From NCBI GenBank assembly GCA_020342235.1, contig CP073218.1, positions 496,001 to 560,000 on the forward strand: a stretch of DNA of 64,000 nucleotides, given 5' to 3'. The first letter of the stretch is position 1, and the number at the start of each line of letters is the position of its first letter. The stretch comes from Saccharomycopsis phalli (taxonomy: Eukaryota; Ascomycota; Saccharomycetes; Ascoideales; Saccharomycopsidaceae). Shown piece after piece: positions 1 to 9,685 of this stretch. The translations under genes were made by a program, and so were the position numbers. Below the pieces are notes generated by a model that saw nothing but the letters and a program-made list of their open reading frames with translations, had not been told where the DNA came from and did no database searches.

Positions 1-336
1 AAGTTGCTTGAGCATACAATCTTACCATCGACATATGACTTTGATAGCGGGAAGATCAAGGAGACACTATTGGATACTACAAAGTTGGGTAATGTGATTA
101 ATACGCTCGATGAGTTGAAGGAAAGGGGAATTCCAATTGAGGCAGTGTTTAAGAAGGAAAAGGCTCAATTGGAAAAGGAGCAGAGGGATCGTCAGGAGAG
201 GGCAAACGAAACTGCAAATGACAGTAAAATAGCAGAAGAAGACAAAGAGTCGGACTCGTACCACCCGGATATCATGAACAAGGCATATGACAACTTGGTG
301 GAAAATCTTCTCAAGGTGCGAAACAAACAAGGTTAA
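1..336 (+). CDS. 3' end of an unrecognised protein-coding gene (partial)
   Basis: An open frame enters from the left edge and ends at TAA 334-336, giving the last 111 codons or so of a gene whose start is outside the window. The visible part is hydrophilic and probably largely alpha-helical. It has a charged Lys/Glu-rich stretch in its middle (about residues 45-75), then an acidic linker, then a short amphipathic C-terminal helix. I recognise no domain and assign no function. The stop lies about 195 bases before the RIM11 start, so the two genes are tandem on the same strand. That it is a real gene rests on a long frame open to the edge with codon use like its neighbours. Confidence 0.7.
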   Translation, partial: KLLEHTILPSTYDFDSGKIKETLLDTTKLGNVINTLDELKERGIPIEAVFKKEKAQLEKEQRDRQERANETANDSKIAEEDKESDSYHPDIMNKAYDNLVENLLKVRNKQG

Positions 337-530
337 TAGAATGTATCACTAGTATTCATGTGTATGTAGACTTGCCGCCGCTATGCGCACGCCTCCTGAA
401 ACAGCGCAAAAAAAACTGGAGAAGTGGGGTCACCCTGCCCAGGTGTCGTCATGATCTCACTAAGGAAAAGGTAAATAGATATTTCGAGGTCATTTACGGG
501 TAGGATTTAAAATTATTGAACCTAGGCACA

Positions 531-1628
531 ATGACCGACTTGATTTCAGAGAGCGTCGTGGATGGGCACACGGGGGAGCGAAAAAGCATTAGTTACCACA
601 ACAAACAAATGATTGGCCATGGATCTTTTGGCGTTGTCTTTCAAACCAAGGTAGAGGAGACCAACGAAGTGTGTGCAATAAAGCGAGTGTTACAGGATAA
701 GCGATTCAAGAACCGGGAACTACAAATAATGAAGACAGTCCATCACCGCAATATAGTGGACTTGAAGTACTACTTTTACCAGAACACCGATAGCGATGAG
801 CTATACTTGAATTTAATATTGGAGTTCATCCCGGAGACTATATACAAGGCTTCGCAGTTCTACTTGCACCATCGCACAAATATGCCCTTGTTCGAGATTA
901 AGCTATACATGTACCAACTCTTGCGAGCTCTCAACTATATTCACTCTCAAAAGATATGTCACCGAGATATTAAACCTCAGAACCTCTTGTTGGACCCTGT
1001 AACCGGGGTCTTGAAATTATGCGACTTTGGCTCGGCAAAAGTCTTGAATCCAACCGAGGCGAACGTCAGTTACATATGCTCCAGATATTACCGGGCCCCA
1101 GAGTTAATATTCGGCATAACCAATTACACTACCCAGATTGACATTTGGTCTGTGGGCTGCGTCATGGCCGAACTTATCATTGGACAGCCTTTGTTCCCTG
1201 GTGATAATGGTATTGATCAGTTAGTCGAAATCATTAAAATATTGGGTACTCCATCCAAGCAAGAAATTAGATCCATGAACCCCGAGTATATGGAGCAGCG
1301 TTTCCCACAAATAAGACCAATCCCACTTGCAAAAGTATTGAGCAAATCCAAAATCCTGGTCGACGATCTCACAATACAGATTTTGTACAAGATATTGAAT
1401 TACAATCCACAGAAACGTGTCAATGCCCTCGATGGCATGGCTGATCCGTTCTTCAACGAACTACGAGAAGTCAATGTGCGATTACCAAATTTCCGAAAAA
1501 AATTGACAGAAAAGTCAGATACCATGGAGTTCAGTCTGTTGCCTGAATTGTTCGACTTTGATGATCAGGAATTTGTTCTAAATCCGCAGTTGAAGTCTGT
1601 ACTAATTCCAAAGTGGAAGCTGTCTTAA
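531..1628 (+). CDS. RIM11: GSK3-family serine/threonine protein kinase, Rim11 type
   Basis: Complete kinase of 365 residues. The first ATG is at 531; the frame stays open upstream only through a TTG at 516, so 531 is taken as start. Visible elements: glycine loop IGHGSFGV (28-35), catalytic lysine in AIK (51), KRFKNREL with the arginine of the primed-phosphate pocket, HRD (144-146), DFG (165-167), and the GSK3 signature [12 protein letters not shown] with activation-loop tyrosine near 181. The sequence, including [20 protein letters not shown], resembles S. cerevisiae Rim11/Mrk1 more than Mck1. The family phosphorylates primed substrates; Rim11 acts on Ume6 and Ime1 in meiotic entry and in stress signalling. 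The substrates here are inferred from the family. Some CTG codons (e.g. in KI-CTG-VDD) lie at non-hydrophobic sites and are likely serine. Confidence 0.93.
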   Translation: MTDLISESVVDGHTGERKSISYHNKQMIGHGSFGVVFQTKVEETNEVCAIKRVLQDKRFKNRELQIMKTVHHRNIVDLKYYFYQNTDSDELYLNLILEFIPETIYKASQFYLHHRTNMPLFEIKLYMYQLLRALNYIHSQKICHRDIKPQNLLLDPVTGVLKLCDFGSAKVLNPTEANVSYICSRYYRAPELIFGITNYTTQIDIWSVGCVMAELIIGQPLFPGDNGIDQLVEIIKILGTPSKQEIRSMNPEYMEQRFPQIRPIPLAKVLSKSKILVDDLTIQILYKILNYNPQKRVNALDGMADPFFNELREVNVRLPNFRKKLTEKSDTMEFSLLPELFDFDDQEFVLNPQLKSVLIPKWKLS

Positions 1629-2015
1629 TCTGGTGTTTTTTGCTTTGATTTTATCTTTGATCCGCTGATGGACGTTGACTACAGACAATTAGAGAGTGTT
1701 AATTAATGAATCCTCTCAAAAGAAATCCATGTGGCCAAGATACGTATATTTGGCTGGTACGAGTGGAGAATAGATGAACTTGAATCGGTGTAGTGGTCTT
1801 TGTCATATGGTCTTGTTTGGTATGTATATAGTCACGTGTTTTCTGCCTAAGCAGTAGAGTGGGGTGATGGTCAATGACATCATTCGACGTCAATACACAA
1901 TAGCCATCCTAACTGTATTTTACATAAACAAATGTGACTTGCAATTTAAAAGCAAATGCAATGCTGTAATGAAGAAATTTTTGTACTTCTCCTCGGAATC
2001 CCCGAGGACTCTTGA
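1629..2015. other. intergenic, convergent 3' ends of RIM11 and CAX4
   Basis: No credible ORF or RNA gene. It holds one CACGTG at 1833-1838 in a non-promoter position between two converging genes. I see no long repeat. Confidence 0.6.
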
Positions 2016-2699
2016 CTAATTATTCTTTTTTAGGTTTCTGTCAATCTTTTTCTTCTTCCGCTCAACATACAACGCATAGTCTTCGCCCCACGTCAACCGG
2101 CAATCATAAGTATCCTTGATATACAAAAAGCTGACGTAATTCAACAAGTAAGAAATGACCCCGGCATCTCTGAGAAAAGAAATCACCAAATAGTACGCGG
2201 TAGCAAGGATATTTCCCACCAACAACCCAATCACCACCTGGTCTGCCTCGTGATACAAGAGGTAAATCCTCGAAAACCCTGTCAAACAAGCAAGAGAAAA
2301 GAGCATAGCTATTATGACAACTTTAATTTTGAGGTTAATGGTGTGATATTGAAATAAGATTCTCAAACTGCAGAAGGTTGCAAAGAACCCCATAAACTGA
2401 GAATGGGCACTTGGCATGCCATACTGATTCTTCAACATTGGATAATCAACAAACTGATACAAGCTCAGTGGTCTCTGTTGCCTGATTACTCGCTTCAAAA
2501 TATAATTTGCTATGTTGTTAGCAACTTGGCCAGCAGCAAGTATCACCGGCTCTATTTCTCTGGAGGTGATAAACCAACTAAAGTAAAATATCAAGACACC
2601 AATTGGCAATAGTGAAAATACCACTGAAATGAAGGAAATGGGGTCATTTGGATCATATAAAATATACGTCTCGTCAAATGGAACTGGTTGATACGACAT
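2016..2699 (-). CDS. CAX4: dolichyl-diphosphatase (PAP2 superfamily)
   Basis: Protein of 227 residues starting at ATG 2699 (the codon just upstream is GTG and is not used). It carries the three-part lipid-phosphatase signature: KRVIRQQRP (KxxxxxxRP), then PSAHSQ in place of PSGH, then SRIYLLYHEADQV (SRxxxxxHxxxD), whose His is the nucleophile and Asp its partner. Four or more hydrophobic helices span the protein, as expected for an ER membrane enzyme with a lumenal active site. The family removes phosphate from dolichyl diphosphate released after N-glycan transfer, recycling the carrier. This links it to ALG11 later in the window. The C-terminus is a lysine-rich tail, KKKKIDRNLKKNN. A CACGTG box lies at 2743-2748, about 45 bases upstream. 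Confidence 0.93.
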   Translation of the reverse strand: MSYQPVPFDETYILYDPNDPISFISVVFSLLPIGVLIFYFSWFITSREIEPVILAAGQVANNIANYILKRVIRQQRPLSLYQFVDYPMLKNQYGMPSAHSQFMGFFATFCSLRILFQYHTINLKIKVVIIAMLFSLACLTGFSRIYLLYHEADQVVIGLLVGNILATAYYLVISFLRDAGVISYLLNYVSFLYIKDTYDCRLTWGEDYALYVERKKKKIDRNLKKNN

Positions 2700-3216
2700 C
2701 ACCTCGAAATATCTGTAGCCAAAAATTTGTCAACATCGACATCACGTGAGTCACGTCATGTTTGATGTCCATGGCGCCTCAAAATGTAGTTGACATCGAA
2801 CGGTACCAACCGTCTGGTTTCATATAGCAGGAGATCCGGGGTATAGGAATTCTTGGAGAATAATGAATGATTACAAGTCACGGCTGGCATGTGTTATTCG
2901 GGTAAGAAATCTATATGAGGTGCTGACCTATTAGAAATAAGACAATAAAATAACGGGCACTACACTGTGGAATGAACACTTTATGATTAGACTTATACTC
3001 GCTCAATGTCAAAGGTGGAAGCACTATATATATATATATAATCATGTCTGATTAGCCTGTTCATTCTCTCAGATTAAATTATGACTGCTAGTGCATACAT
3101 TAATTTGAAGTTTATATTTGCTTTTTTTTTCTTTTTTTCTTTAAATAAAACACTCGGGGTTTGCCCGACAACACTGAAAGATTACGTTAAATTTTTTAGA
3201 ATAATCTGTTTTTTTT
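2700..3216. other. intergenic between the CAX4 start and the GATA factor stop
   Basis: AT-rich. It contains CACGTG at 2743-2748, a Reb1-like CGGGTAA at 2899-2905, a short TA dinucleotide run near 3030, and T-rich tracts near 3120-3145 and 3205-3220. I see no ORF or RNA gene. Confidence 0.6.
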
Positions 3217-4044
3217 TTATTCTTCTGGCAACCTCCGGTCCCCTTTGATGCCCTGTTTTCTCATTTTCAAAAAATGACCAGTCGCCTTTTCCTTTCCCAT
3301 CTTTTTTGTTAATTTTGAGTGGAAAAGACCACACGCATTACATAGGGTTCTTGCCCCATCTGGACCTCTTCTCCATTCAGGAGTAGCTTTTGTACCACAT
3401 TGTGCACATTGTAAAACTGGTTTTATACTGAGTTCATGATGAAGCTGACCCTGTGCCTTGCTGGAAGGTGGCTTTACAGATTTTGCAAAATCCTCCAAAT
3501 TAGTAGCGCTTATTGGATTGACGCGGAGTAAAATAGTTTCATTGTGATTCATTGTTTCAAAATTTCCGTTGGTGCGTTTTCTTGATTTTTTGACTTCGGC
3601 CAGAGTGTCAGGATTTGTCTTTGTTTGATCGTTTGGTTGACCAGCTGTCAGGGCTAGAATACAAGGCGAGACACTATGTGCATAGGCATTTGTGTCAAGT
3701 GCACCACTGCAATTTTGCTCCTGATCAATGCATGTATGATTATAAGCAAAGTTTGTCCAGCTGTTTGGTGAATTTGAGGCTTTCTTGTCGCACGATCGAG
3801 GGAATGTGGTGGTCTGTGTATATCTATATTGTAATGTCCCTGAGATGGAATTGCTCCCATGGTTGGTCTTGACAGCCGGTGGAAATCTGCAGTTTTGGTT
3901 TCTCGAAAGACCAAGTTCCAAAGAATTCTCTAGATCTTCAAACGAGGGAAGCCTGTGAATTAGTATCTTGAAAATGTAGTTTCAAACATGGGGTACTTAC
4001 TTGTACTGAGGTTTCCTATTACTTTCTACCATAACACTCATCAT
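3217..4044 (-). CDS. GATA-type zinc-finger transcription factor (spliced)
   Basis: Two exons on the minus strand: 4044-4001 (44 nt) and 3952-3217, together 259 residues. The ORF of exon 2 alone has no ATG near its start. Upstream I find ATG 4044 preceded by an in-frame TAA, a GTAAGT donor at 4000 and TACTAATTCACAG ending at 3953. Joining restores the frame and gives an N-terminus with LPSFEDLENSL, a motif type seen at the start of several Candida GATA proteins. The zinc finger lies near the C-terminus: CAQC, then TPEWRRGPDGARTLCNAC, giving CX2CX18CX2C, followed by GLFHSKLTKK and a basic tail. The spacing resembles the yeast Gat2/Gat3/Gat4/Brg1 group. Targets are unknown. The middle is low-complexity, Ser/Asn/Thr-rich. 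Confidence 0.85.
3953..4000 (-). other. spliceosomal intron (48 nt) in the GATA factor gene
   Basis: Donor GTAAGT at 4000-3995, branch TACTAAT and acceptor CAG ending at 3953. The branch-to-acceptor gap is only six bases. Removal joins AA|G as a lysine codon and keeps the frame. Confidence 0.85.
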
Positions 4045-4729
4045 TAGCAACAAGAATGAATTATCAAAATCCCATATACTCCTTTAAAAAATGTAGCGAT
4101 GACAAATATTTATATATAAAAATTGTAAAATTAGACACTGAAATCTGTTTGTTTGGACCTTGAGGCCCTTTATTTATACATATAGAAAGTTAAACTGAAT
4201 AAATGAAGTTTAGCAATTACGAGATATTTAATTTTGCGTGCCTAGACTTGAATATACATTTTGTATTTCAAAACGTTGATTTTGAGTTTCTAGAATATCA
4301 TATCATGCAAATCTTTGCACCAAATGCAGCGGGTTAAACCTGCATTACAGTCAGGCCTCTTTGGAGACTTCAAGCTTGAAAGATTTGATTTGCCATATAG
4401 TATATATTTTAAACACATTTAACTTCGAATTATAAGTCATATAAAAAGGAGGACATGCTTTGTGTCCCGTCTAGCCTGTTGCTAATCAGTACATATATTG
4501 TCTGCGATTAGCGACGTGATTACACAGGATTTATTGAACATCTCCTGAACATGTTAGACGCCGCCGTTGGTGTCTGCAGTCCTTTACATATGTTACATCT
4601 GTCCCTTAGTCTCCCCCCTATTACGACATCACCCAACCCGTCCCAGTAACCCACATATACACTCATTTGGTGTCATCAATGCCAATGCCAAGTGTATTCC
4701 AAGTGACAATTACTCTACTGAAGAATTGC
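4045..4729. other. intergenic, promoter side of the GATA factor gene and 3' side of ERV2
   Basis: AT-rich sequence of about 685 bp upstream of the GATA gene. TATATATAAA-like runs occur near 4110-4125. There is no convincing gene; the short frame near 4567-4758 runs into the ERV2 3' end and has no coding character. Confidence 0.55.
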
Positions 4730-5371
4730 TCATCCACCTTTTTGTAGTTCCTCCTTAGATTCTATTTGAATACTCTTCACATGCTCCATCTCCTCCTGTT
4801 CATTATGCCTTCCCTGCAGCGATAATTCCAAGAAATCATTCTTTTCGTCATCACTCCCACAACCACAGTCGTAGTCATTCAAAATATTCGAACAGTCGTA
4901 AATTGGCTTGCTTAATCTTTCATTCACCTTATTGTGAACGTGGCAGCCCCACAATGCCGCAGTCTGCCTGTTTTTAACTTGGGGAGGATACTTTGTAAGC
5001 AATTTCTGAAAGTGAACCGCACAGTCACCACATGGGTACACTTTTACAAACAAGTCCAAAAAGCTCAATAGCGACTGTTTCTCATTCTCCTTCGGGTTCT
5101 CTGGGTATCTAGCCAAAATATTATGCACTAGCTTCCAAGTGGCCCTCCCAAGCTCCTGTTTGAGTGTCTCATTTTCCATCTTGGGCATAAATGGCTCTAA
5201 AAGCACAGGTTTGTCAATAATTACCTCGCTATCCTGTACCACAGGCATAGCATCAACGTCTGCGGGGGTGCCTAATTGATCATTTGATTTGGAGGTGTAA
5301 AACACTGCCAATGTTACCAAAAAAAATATCACTGACAACACAATAGGTCTTTTGACAAACTTGTTTACCAT
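4730..5371 (-). CDS. ERV2: ER-resident FAD-linked sulfhydryl oxidase
   Basis: Protein of 213 residues from ATG 5371. Residues 9-26 form a hydrophobic N-terminal signal anchor. The ALR/Erv domain spans about 70-160: WKLVHNI, YPCGDC with redox cysteines C114 and C117 next to the flavin, and WGCHVHNKVN, which binds FAD. After it comes CGC (C169, C171). A Cys-Gly-Cys shuttle at this place is the mark of Erv2, not of mitochondrial Erv1, whose shuttle pair is N-terminal. The enzyme makes disulfide bonds in the ER lumen using oxygen, passing them to protein disulfide isomerase. The acidic tail after the CGC is longer than I expect for the S. cerevisiae protein. Family assignment is firm; ER location follows from the anchor and the CGC. 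Confidence 0.93.
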   Translation of the reverse strand: MVNKFVKRPIVLSVIFFLVTLAVFYTSKSNDQLGTPADVDAMPVVQDSEVIIDKPVLLEPFMPKMENETLKQELGRATWKLVHNILARYPENPKENEKQSLLSFLDLFVKVYPCGDCAVHFQKLLTKYPPQVKNRQTAALWGCHVHNKVNERLSKPIYDCSNILNDYDCGCGSDDEKNDFLELSLQGRHNEQEEMEHVKSIQIESKEELQKGG

Positions 5372-6301
5372 AGTTGATCTGCTGGTAACATGTTACTCTC
5401 TCATGATGGTTTTTCATCGCCCCGCGTTACGAAGCCCTGTTACTGGGCCACGAGGTGCATACACTAGTTATTACCTGGTCAAGCCTAACTCCGGCTAAAT
5501 GTGGGGAGAAATGAAATTCACTCAATGAATTTACCACTAAACTTCTATTAAGGCGTTTCAAATTGAATCGAGGCAATCTATGCAGTGTTGTGCCGTTCAT
5601 CTTGAAGAGAGGCCACCAGAGTGACACATACTGCAAGTCCAAGCATCAATGTGCTAAAAAGAGGTATTTTTTTTTGTAGCATGGCGATTTGTTCCATGTA
5701 ATGTTATCCTTCTGTTTAGCACTCTCAGCAGATAGGCGACGAAATACAACAACAACAACAACGACGCAGATATATGGTTTAATAGTACCTCATAAATCGA
5801 TTGAATTACAAATTAATCGATGTCTTTCCTCAAGCACCAGCACCAAGTTCAACGAGCTCGTTCCGCTTGGCTATGCTTGACTGCATTATCTTGATCGCTG
5901 TGTGTTTTCTCCCTCTTATCTCAGACCTGCATGTTGCCTCAAACCAAGATATATGCCTATATTGAACTCAGATGTTGTTCCACTCTACCGCGGCATTAGA
6001 CTCTATATTTCTTTTGCATAGCCCCTTTGAAGGTAGACCAATAAGAAGTAAAGTTCGGCTAATTGCAATGCTATACAAGTGATATTAGCAACTTGATACA
6101 TTGCATTGATGCTGTAGTAGGATTAAGTAAGCACTCCAGTCAAAATTTCAAACCCGCACATACCCTTGTATCATGCACGTGATATACAAATGATTATGTT
6201 TGACAGCGAAAAATATCCATCAATGGCCGGGTGATAATTTGTAGTACTGTGAAAATTTGAGAATATACCAACGTCTGGTTGAATAATTAAAGACAGTAAA
6301 A
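5372..6301. other. intergenic upstream of ERV2 and RPL42
   Basis: About 930 bp between two divergently read genes. It contains a short CAA-repeat near 5746-5764 and the CACGTG box of RPL42 at 6176-6181. The small ORFs at 5427-5642 and 5689-5880 show no domain and look random. Confidence 0.55.
6176..6181. promoter_or_regulatory. CACGTG box upstream of RPL42
   Basis: A perfect palindromic CACGTG 121 bp before the RPL42 ATG. In Candida albicans Cbf1, which binds this sequence, is known to sit at ribosomal protein promoters, so a Cbf1 role is plausible. Binding itself is inferred. Confidence 0.5.
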
Positions 6302-6800
6302 ATGGGTAAGTAAACTGCGAAAAGAATTGGTGAAGTTTGATATTGGAAAATGCGTCAATGAAATATCTCAGATCAATAGCAAAGAGAATAGCGTTGTGGA
6401 ATTATAGCACGAGAAAATTCAATTAGTACCAGAAGATATACAATGATTCACTCAACTGGCTTTATCCAAGTACTAACATTCAGTTAACGTTCCAAAAACT
6501 AGAAAGACTTACTGTAAGGGTAAAGCTTGCAGAAAGCACACCCAACACAAGGTTACCCAATACAAGGCTGGTAAGGCTTCTTTGTTCGCTCAAGGAAAGA
6601 GACGTTATGACCGTAAGCAATCCGGTTACGGTGGTCAAACCAAGCAAATTTTCCACAAGAAAGCTAAGACCACCAAGAAGGTTGTTTTGCGTTTGGAATG
6701 TGTTAAGTGCAAGACCAAGGCTCAATTGCCATTGAAGCGTTGTAAACATTTTGAGTTGGGTGGTGACAAGAAACAAAAAGGTCAAGCTTTGCAATTTTAA
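6302..6800 (+). CDS. RPL42: 60S ribosomal protein eL42 (L42/L44), spliced
   Basis: Exon 1 is only ATGG (6302-6305); exon 2 is 6484-6800. Joined they give 106 residues, the exact family length, beginning [12 protein letters not shown]. The intron has GTAAGT at 6306, TACTAAC at 6471 and CAG at 6481-6483. The zinc-ribbon cysteines are present (TYC, KAC, LECVKC). The protein sits by the large-subunit E site. Residue 56 lies in [11 protein letters not shown] and is Gln, where cycloheximide-sensitive yeasts have Pro. The Q form is known from Candida maltosa, Kluyveromyces lactis and other yeasts to confer resistance, so this organism is predicted resistant. Codon use is strongly biased (TTG, AAG, GGT), as for a highly expressed gene. 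Confidence 0.97.
6306..6483 (+). other. spliceosomal intron (178 nt) in RPL42
   Basis: GTAAGT donor, TACTAAC branch at 6471-6477 and CAG acceptor six bases later. It lies after the fourth base of the CDS, where the S. cerevisiae RPL42 genes, as I recall them, also have their intron. Confidence 0.95.
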
Positions 6801-7258
6801 GTTACTTGTATTAATTAATGACAGTAATTTGAATGTATACTTATACGATGTGTGTAGAGAATCAGTGAGAGTAGAGGTGTTTACAGTATTTGAACATGGG
6901 TCAAAAAAATTGTTTGAGCATCTTATATCTCAATATAAATTTCTATTCAACCATGATAGGTTGTAATGACTAGAGACACAATATTAAGCATTTAGTGAAC
7001 CATTGTGCTGGTACTGTCGAGAATACAACAATAACCTGTGATACAGGGAAAAAACAGCAATGGCCGGTTGGGATCCCAAAACGGAAATGATCCTGGTCAA
7101 CCACAGCTTTAGGTAGTGTCATTTATTTCCAGAAATGTAAGGGTAACAACTGTTTTGTCTCATCTACCAGAATACACATTTATCACGTGACCAACTCTAA
7201 GGAGTTTTTCTATAAAAGCATTACAAGCCAGACATATATTGTTGTGACAGGATAGGTC
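6801..7258. other. intergenic, RPL42 3' side and CBK1 promoter
   Basis: Contains CACGTG at 7184-7189 and a TATA-like TATAAAAG near 7212, about 45-75 bases before the CBK1 ATG. I see no gene. Confidence 0.55.
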
Positions 7259-8872
7259 ATGTTTGGATTTAGTTTTCGGGGTCAACTGGCTAAGCAGCCA
7301 AAAGAGTCCCCAGCACGTCCCAATGAGAAGGAAAGTAGCCCGAGACATGGAAACGTGATAAACCAGCAGCCAAAAAGAACACTGTACTTGAACATTCAGA
7401 AGTTTTATCCAAAGAACGAGACCAGCCTGGAGTCTGCTTCTTTGAAGAGTCCTACCCTGGTGTATGTGCGGTTTGTTAGGAAGCCCGAATCATTGCCGAA
7501 AGGTTCCGTGGATAGTGCAGCAGCTGCAAAGTTGCGGATTGAGAATTATTACCAGCAGTGCATAAGCTATGCCATTGATCGAAACAAGCGACGCATTCAG
7601 TTGGAGAGGGAGTTGGAGGCGGAGGGCTCAGAGGAACGCAAGAGTCGAGCAAAAGCAGCGTTAACATTTAAAGAATCGCAGTTTGTGAGGCTCAGACGGA
7701 CGAGGTTGACCTTGGGGGACTTCAAGACAATACAGGTTATTGGAAAAGGAGCCTTTGGCGAGGTTCGTCTTGTGCAGAAGGTTGACACCGGGAAGGTGTA
7801 TGCCATGAAGACGTTAATAAAGTCTGAGATGTCGAGCCGAGATCAATTGGCGCATGTGAAGGCAGAACGAGACATTTTGGTAGGAAGCGAAACGGACTGG
7901 GTTGTCTCGTTGTTCTATTCGTTCCAGGATCCAAACTTTTTGTACTTGATTATGGAATTTTTGCCTGGTGGTGACTTGATGACGATGCTTATCCGATGGC
8001 AAGTTTTCTCAGAGGATATCACCCGATTCTATATTGCCGAGTGTATTTTAGCGATTGAGGCCGTGCACAAATTGGGGTTTATACATCGGGACATCAAGCC
8101 AGACAATATCTTGATTGACATCCGTGGACACATCAAGCTCAGTGATTTTGGATTGGCCACGGGTTTCCACAAGACGCACGACTCCAACTACTATCGAAAC
8201 ATACTAGGAAAGGAGCCAATAAAAAAGCCAGCCATAGCCACCACACCAACACAGGGAGAGCAGCCTATCCATTTGACGATAAATAATAGAGAAAAAATCC
8301 AAACATGGAGACAGAATCGGCGTTTGATGGCGTACTCTACTGTGGGAACCCCAGATTATATTGCACCAGAAGTCTTTATCCACCAAGGCTACGGGCGTGA
8401 GTGTGACTGGTGGTCTTTGGGAGCGATTATGTTCGAGTGTTTAGTGGGCTGGCCTCCGTTTGCTTCAGAGACCCCACAGGAAACTTACAGAAAAATTTTA
8501 AATTGGCTGGAGTCGTTGGTGATTCCTGACGAAGTGGCCTTGGCACCAGAGAGTGCAGATATGATCCACAGATTATTGACCAAGGCTGAACACCGATTGG
8601 GTAGGGGAGGTGCTGCTGAAATAAAGGCACATTCATTTTTCAGAGGTGTGAACTGGAATACAATTCGCGACGTCAAGGCTCCGTTTATTCCAAAGTTGAC
8701 GTCCATAACTGACACACGATTCTTCCCTACGGAAGAGTTACAGAGTGTGCCAGATAATCCAATACTTGCTCAGCAAAGAGACGCGACAGGGAACTCGCGA
8801 AATAAGAACCTTAAGAGCGACTTGCCATTCATAGGATACACCTATTCGAGATTCGACCACTTAACAACTTAG
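7259..8872 (+). CDS. CBK1: NDR/LATS-family protein kinase, Cbk1 type
   Basis: Protein of 537 residues from ATG 7259. A Mob-binding N-terminal region is seen at about 97-120 (ENYYQQ...[12 protein letters not shown]). The kinase domain follows: glycine loop IGKGAFGEV (161-169), K184, HRD (276-278), DFG (296-298), an activation segment with the long NDR insert, and [12 protein letters not shown] with T361. The C-terminus ends in the hydrophobic motif FIGYTYSRF (524-532, T528), which marks Cbk1 as opposed to Dbf2. The family is the last kinase of the RAM pathway, controlling Ace2, cell separation and polarised growth, and it regulates Ssd1. Oddity: only about 155 residues precede the kinase domain, whereas the S. 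cerevisiae and C. albicans proteins have a long Gln-rich N-terminus. I found no spliced upstream exon. Confidence 0.93.
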   Translation: MFGFSFRGQLAKQPKESPARPNEKESSPRHGNVINQQPKRTLYLNIQKFYPKNETSLESASLKSPTLVYVRFVRKPESLPKGSVDSAAAAKLRIENYYQQCISYAIDRNKRRIQLERELEAEGSEERKSRAKAALTFKESQFVRLRRTRLTLGDFKTIQVIGKGAFGEVRLVQKVDTGKVYAMKTLIKSEMSSRDQLAHVKAERDILVGSETDWVVSLFYSFQDPNFLYLIMEFLPGGDLMTMLIRWQVFSEDITRFYIAECILAIEAVHKLGFIHRDIKPDNILIDIRGHIKLSDFGLATGFHKTHDSNYYRNILGKEPIKKPAIATTPTQGEQPIHLTINNREKIQTWRQNRRLMAYSTVGTPDYIAPEVFIHQGYGRECDWWSLGAIMFECLVGWPPFASETPQETYRKILNWLESLVIPDEVALAPESADMIHRLLTKAEHRLGRGGAAEIKAHSFFRGVNWNTIRDVKAPFIPKLTSITDTRFFPTEELQSVPDNPILAQQRDATGNSRNKNLKSDLPFIGYTYSRFDHLTT

Positions 8873-9685
8873 AGCGGAACGCTTGCCGCGACGTTTATAG
8901 GTTATATTTTAAGATATATTACGGTGCAGTTATACTACCAAGATGTAATGTCCATGTTTCAATGATGATGATGTAGCTACAACTGATTCCCAATATATCA
9001 CATGATGTTCAATACCAGGCGCCCAGCAACGTGCTCCTTTCGGATACTCTACGCTGTAATTCTAAGTCGGTGATCAATAAGAACATCAACAATTGGATAG
9101 AATTAATGTGCGATATGATGTTAATGAAAAAGCCTTTAAAATTTTCTCATATATCACAAGCCGGGTAAGAACACGCAATGTAATGCGGGTAATAATGTAT
9201 AATATGTAAGTCGCTGGTTAGAGGCATGAGGAATGCTGGCAAAGTGGAGCGATAGGGGCTGTGGGTAGATGCTATCATACTAATAAACTAGTTTCTAAAG
9301 TAAACAATTGGCAACAAGACGGCCATGATATGTCGTATGATATAGCCGAGAGACGCTGTTTGCGCGTATTACCGGTGTAATGAGTACTGTGTCCATGGAC
9401 GAGATTTAATTTCAAGACGCAAATTCGTGGGCGATTTACAGATCTCCTTGACGCTGGTTTATGCTACATTTACGTTTCCCTCTGCACAATCGATAGGATA
9501 AGTATGTGAGTGCATAAAGTGGACAAGCCACAAGCGATCAGAAACACTACTCATTTCTGTTCTAAGAAGAGCAGGATTTTCTTTAGGAGTGCAGGCATCC
9601 CAATTTAAAAAGAAAACATATTTGCGGATCTTTTTATACTCACACTCTTTTCTTGATCGACCTTAACCAAAGTTCAATATCCAAC
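8873..9685. other. intergenic, promoter region of the first Crh-type gene
   Basis: About 810 bp. Two Reb1-like CGGGTAA motifs lie at 9162-9168 and 9186-9192. A good donor-branch-acceptor set (GTAAGT at 9206, TACTAAT at 9278, AG at 9290-9291) would make an 86-nt noncoding intron. A short GAT repeat lies near 8962. I see no coding gene. Confidence 0.5.
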
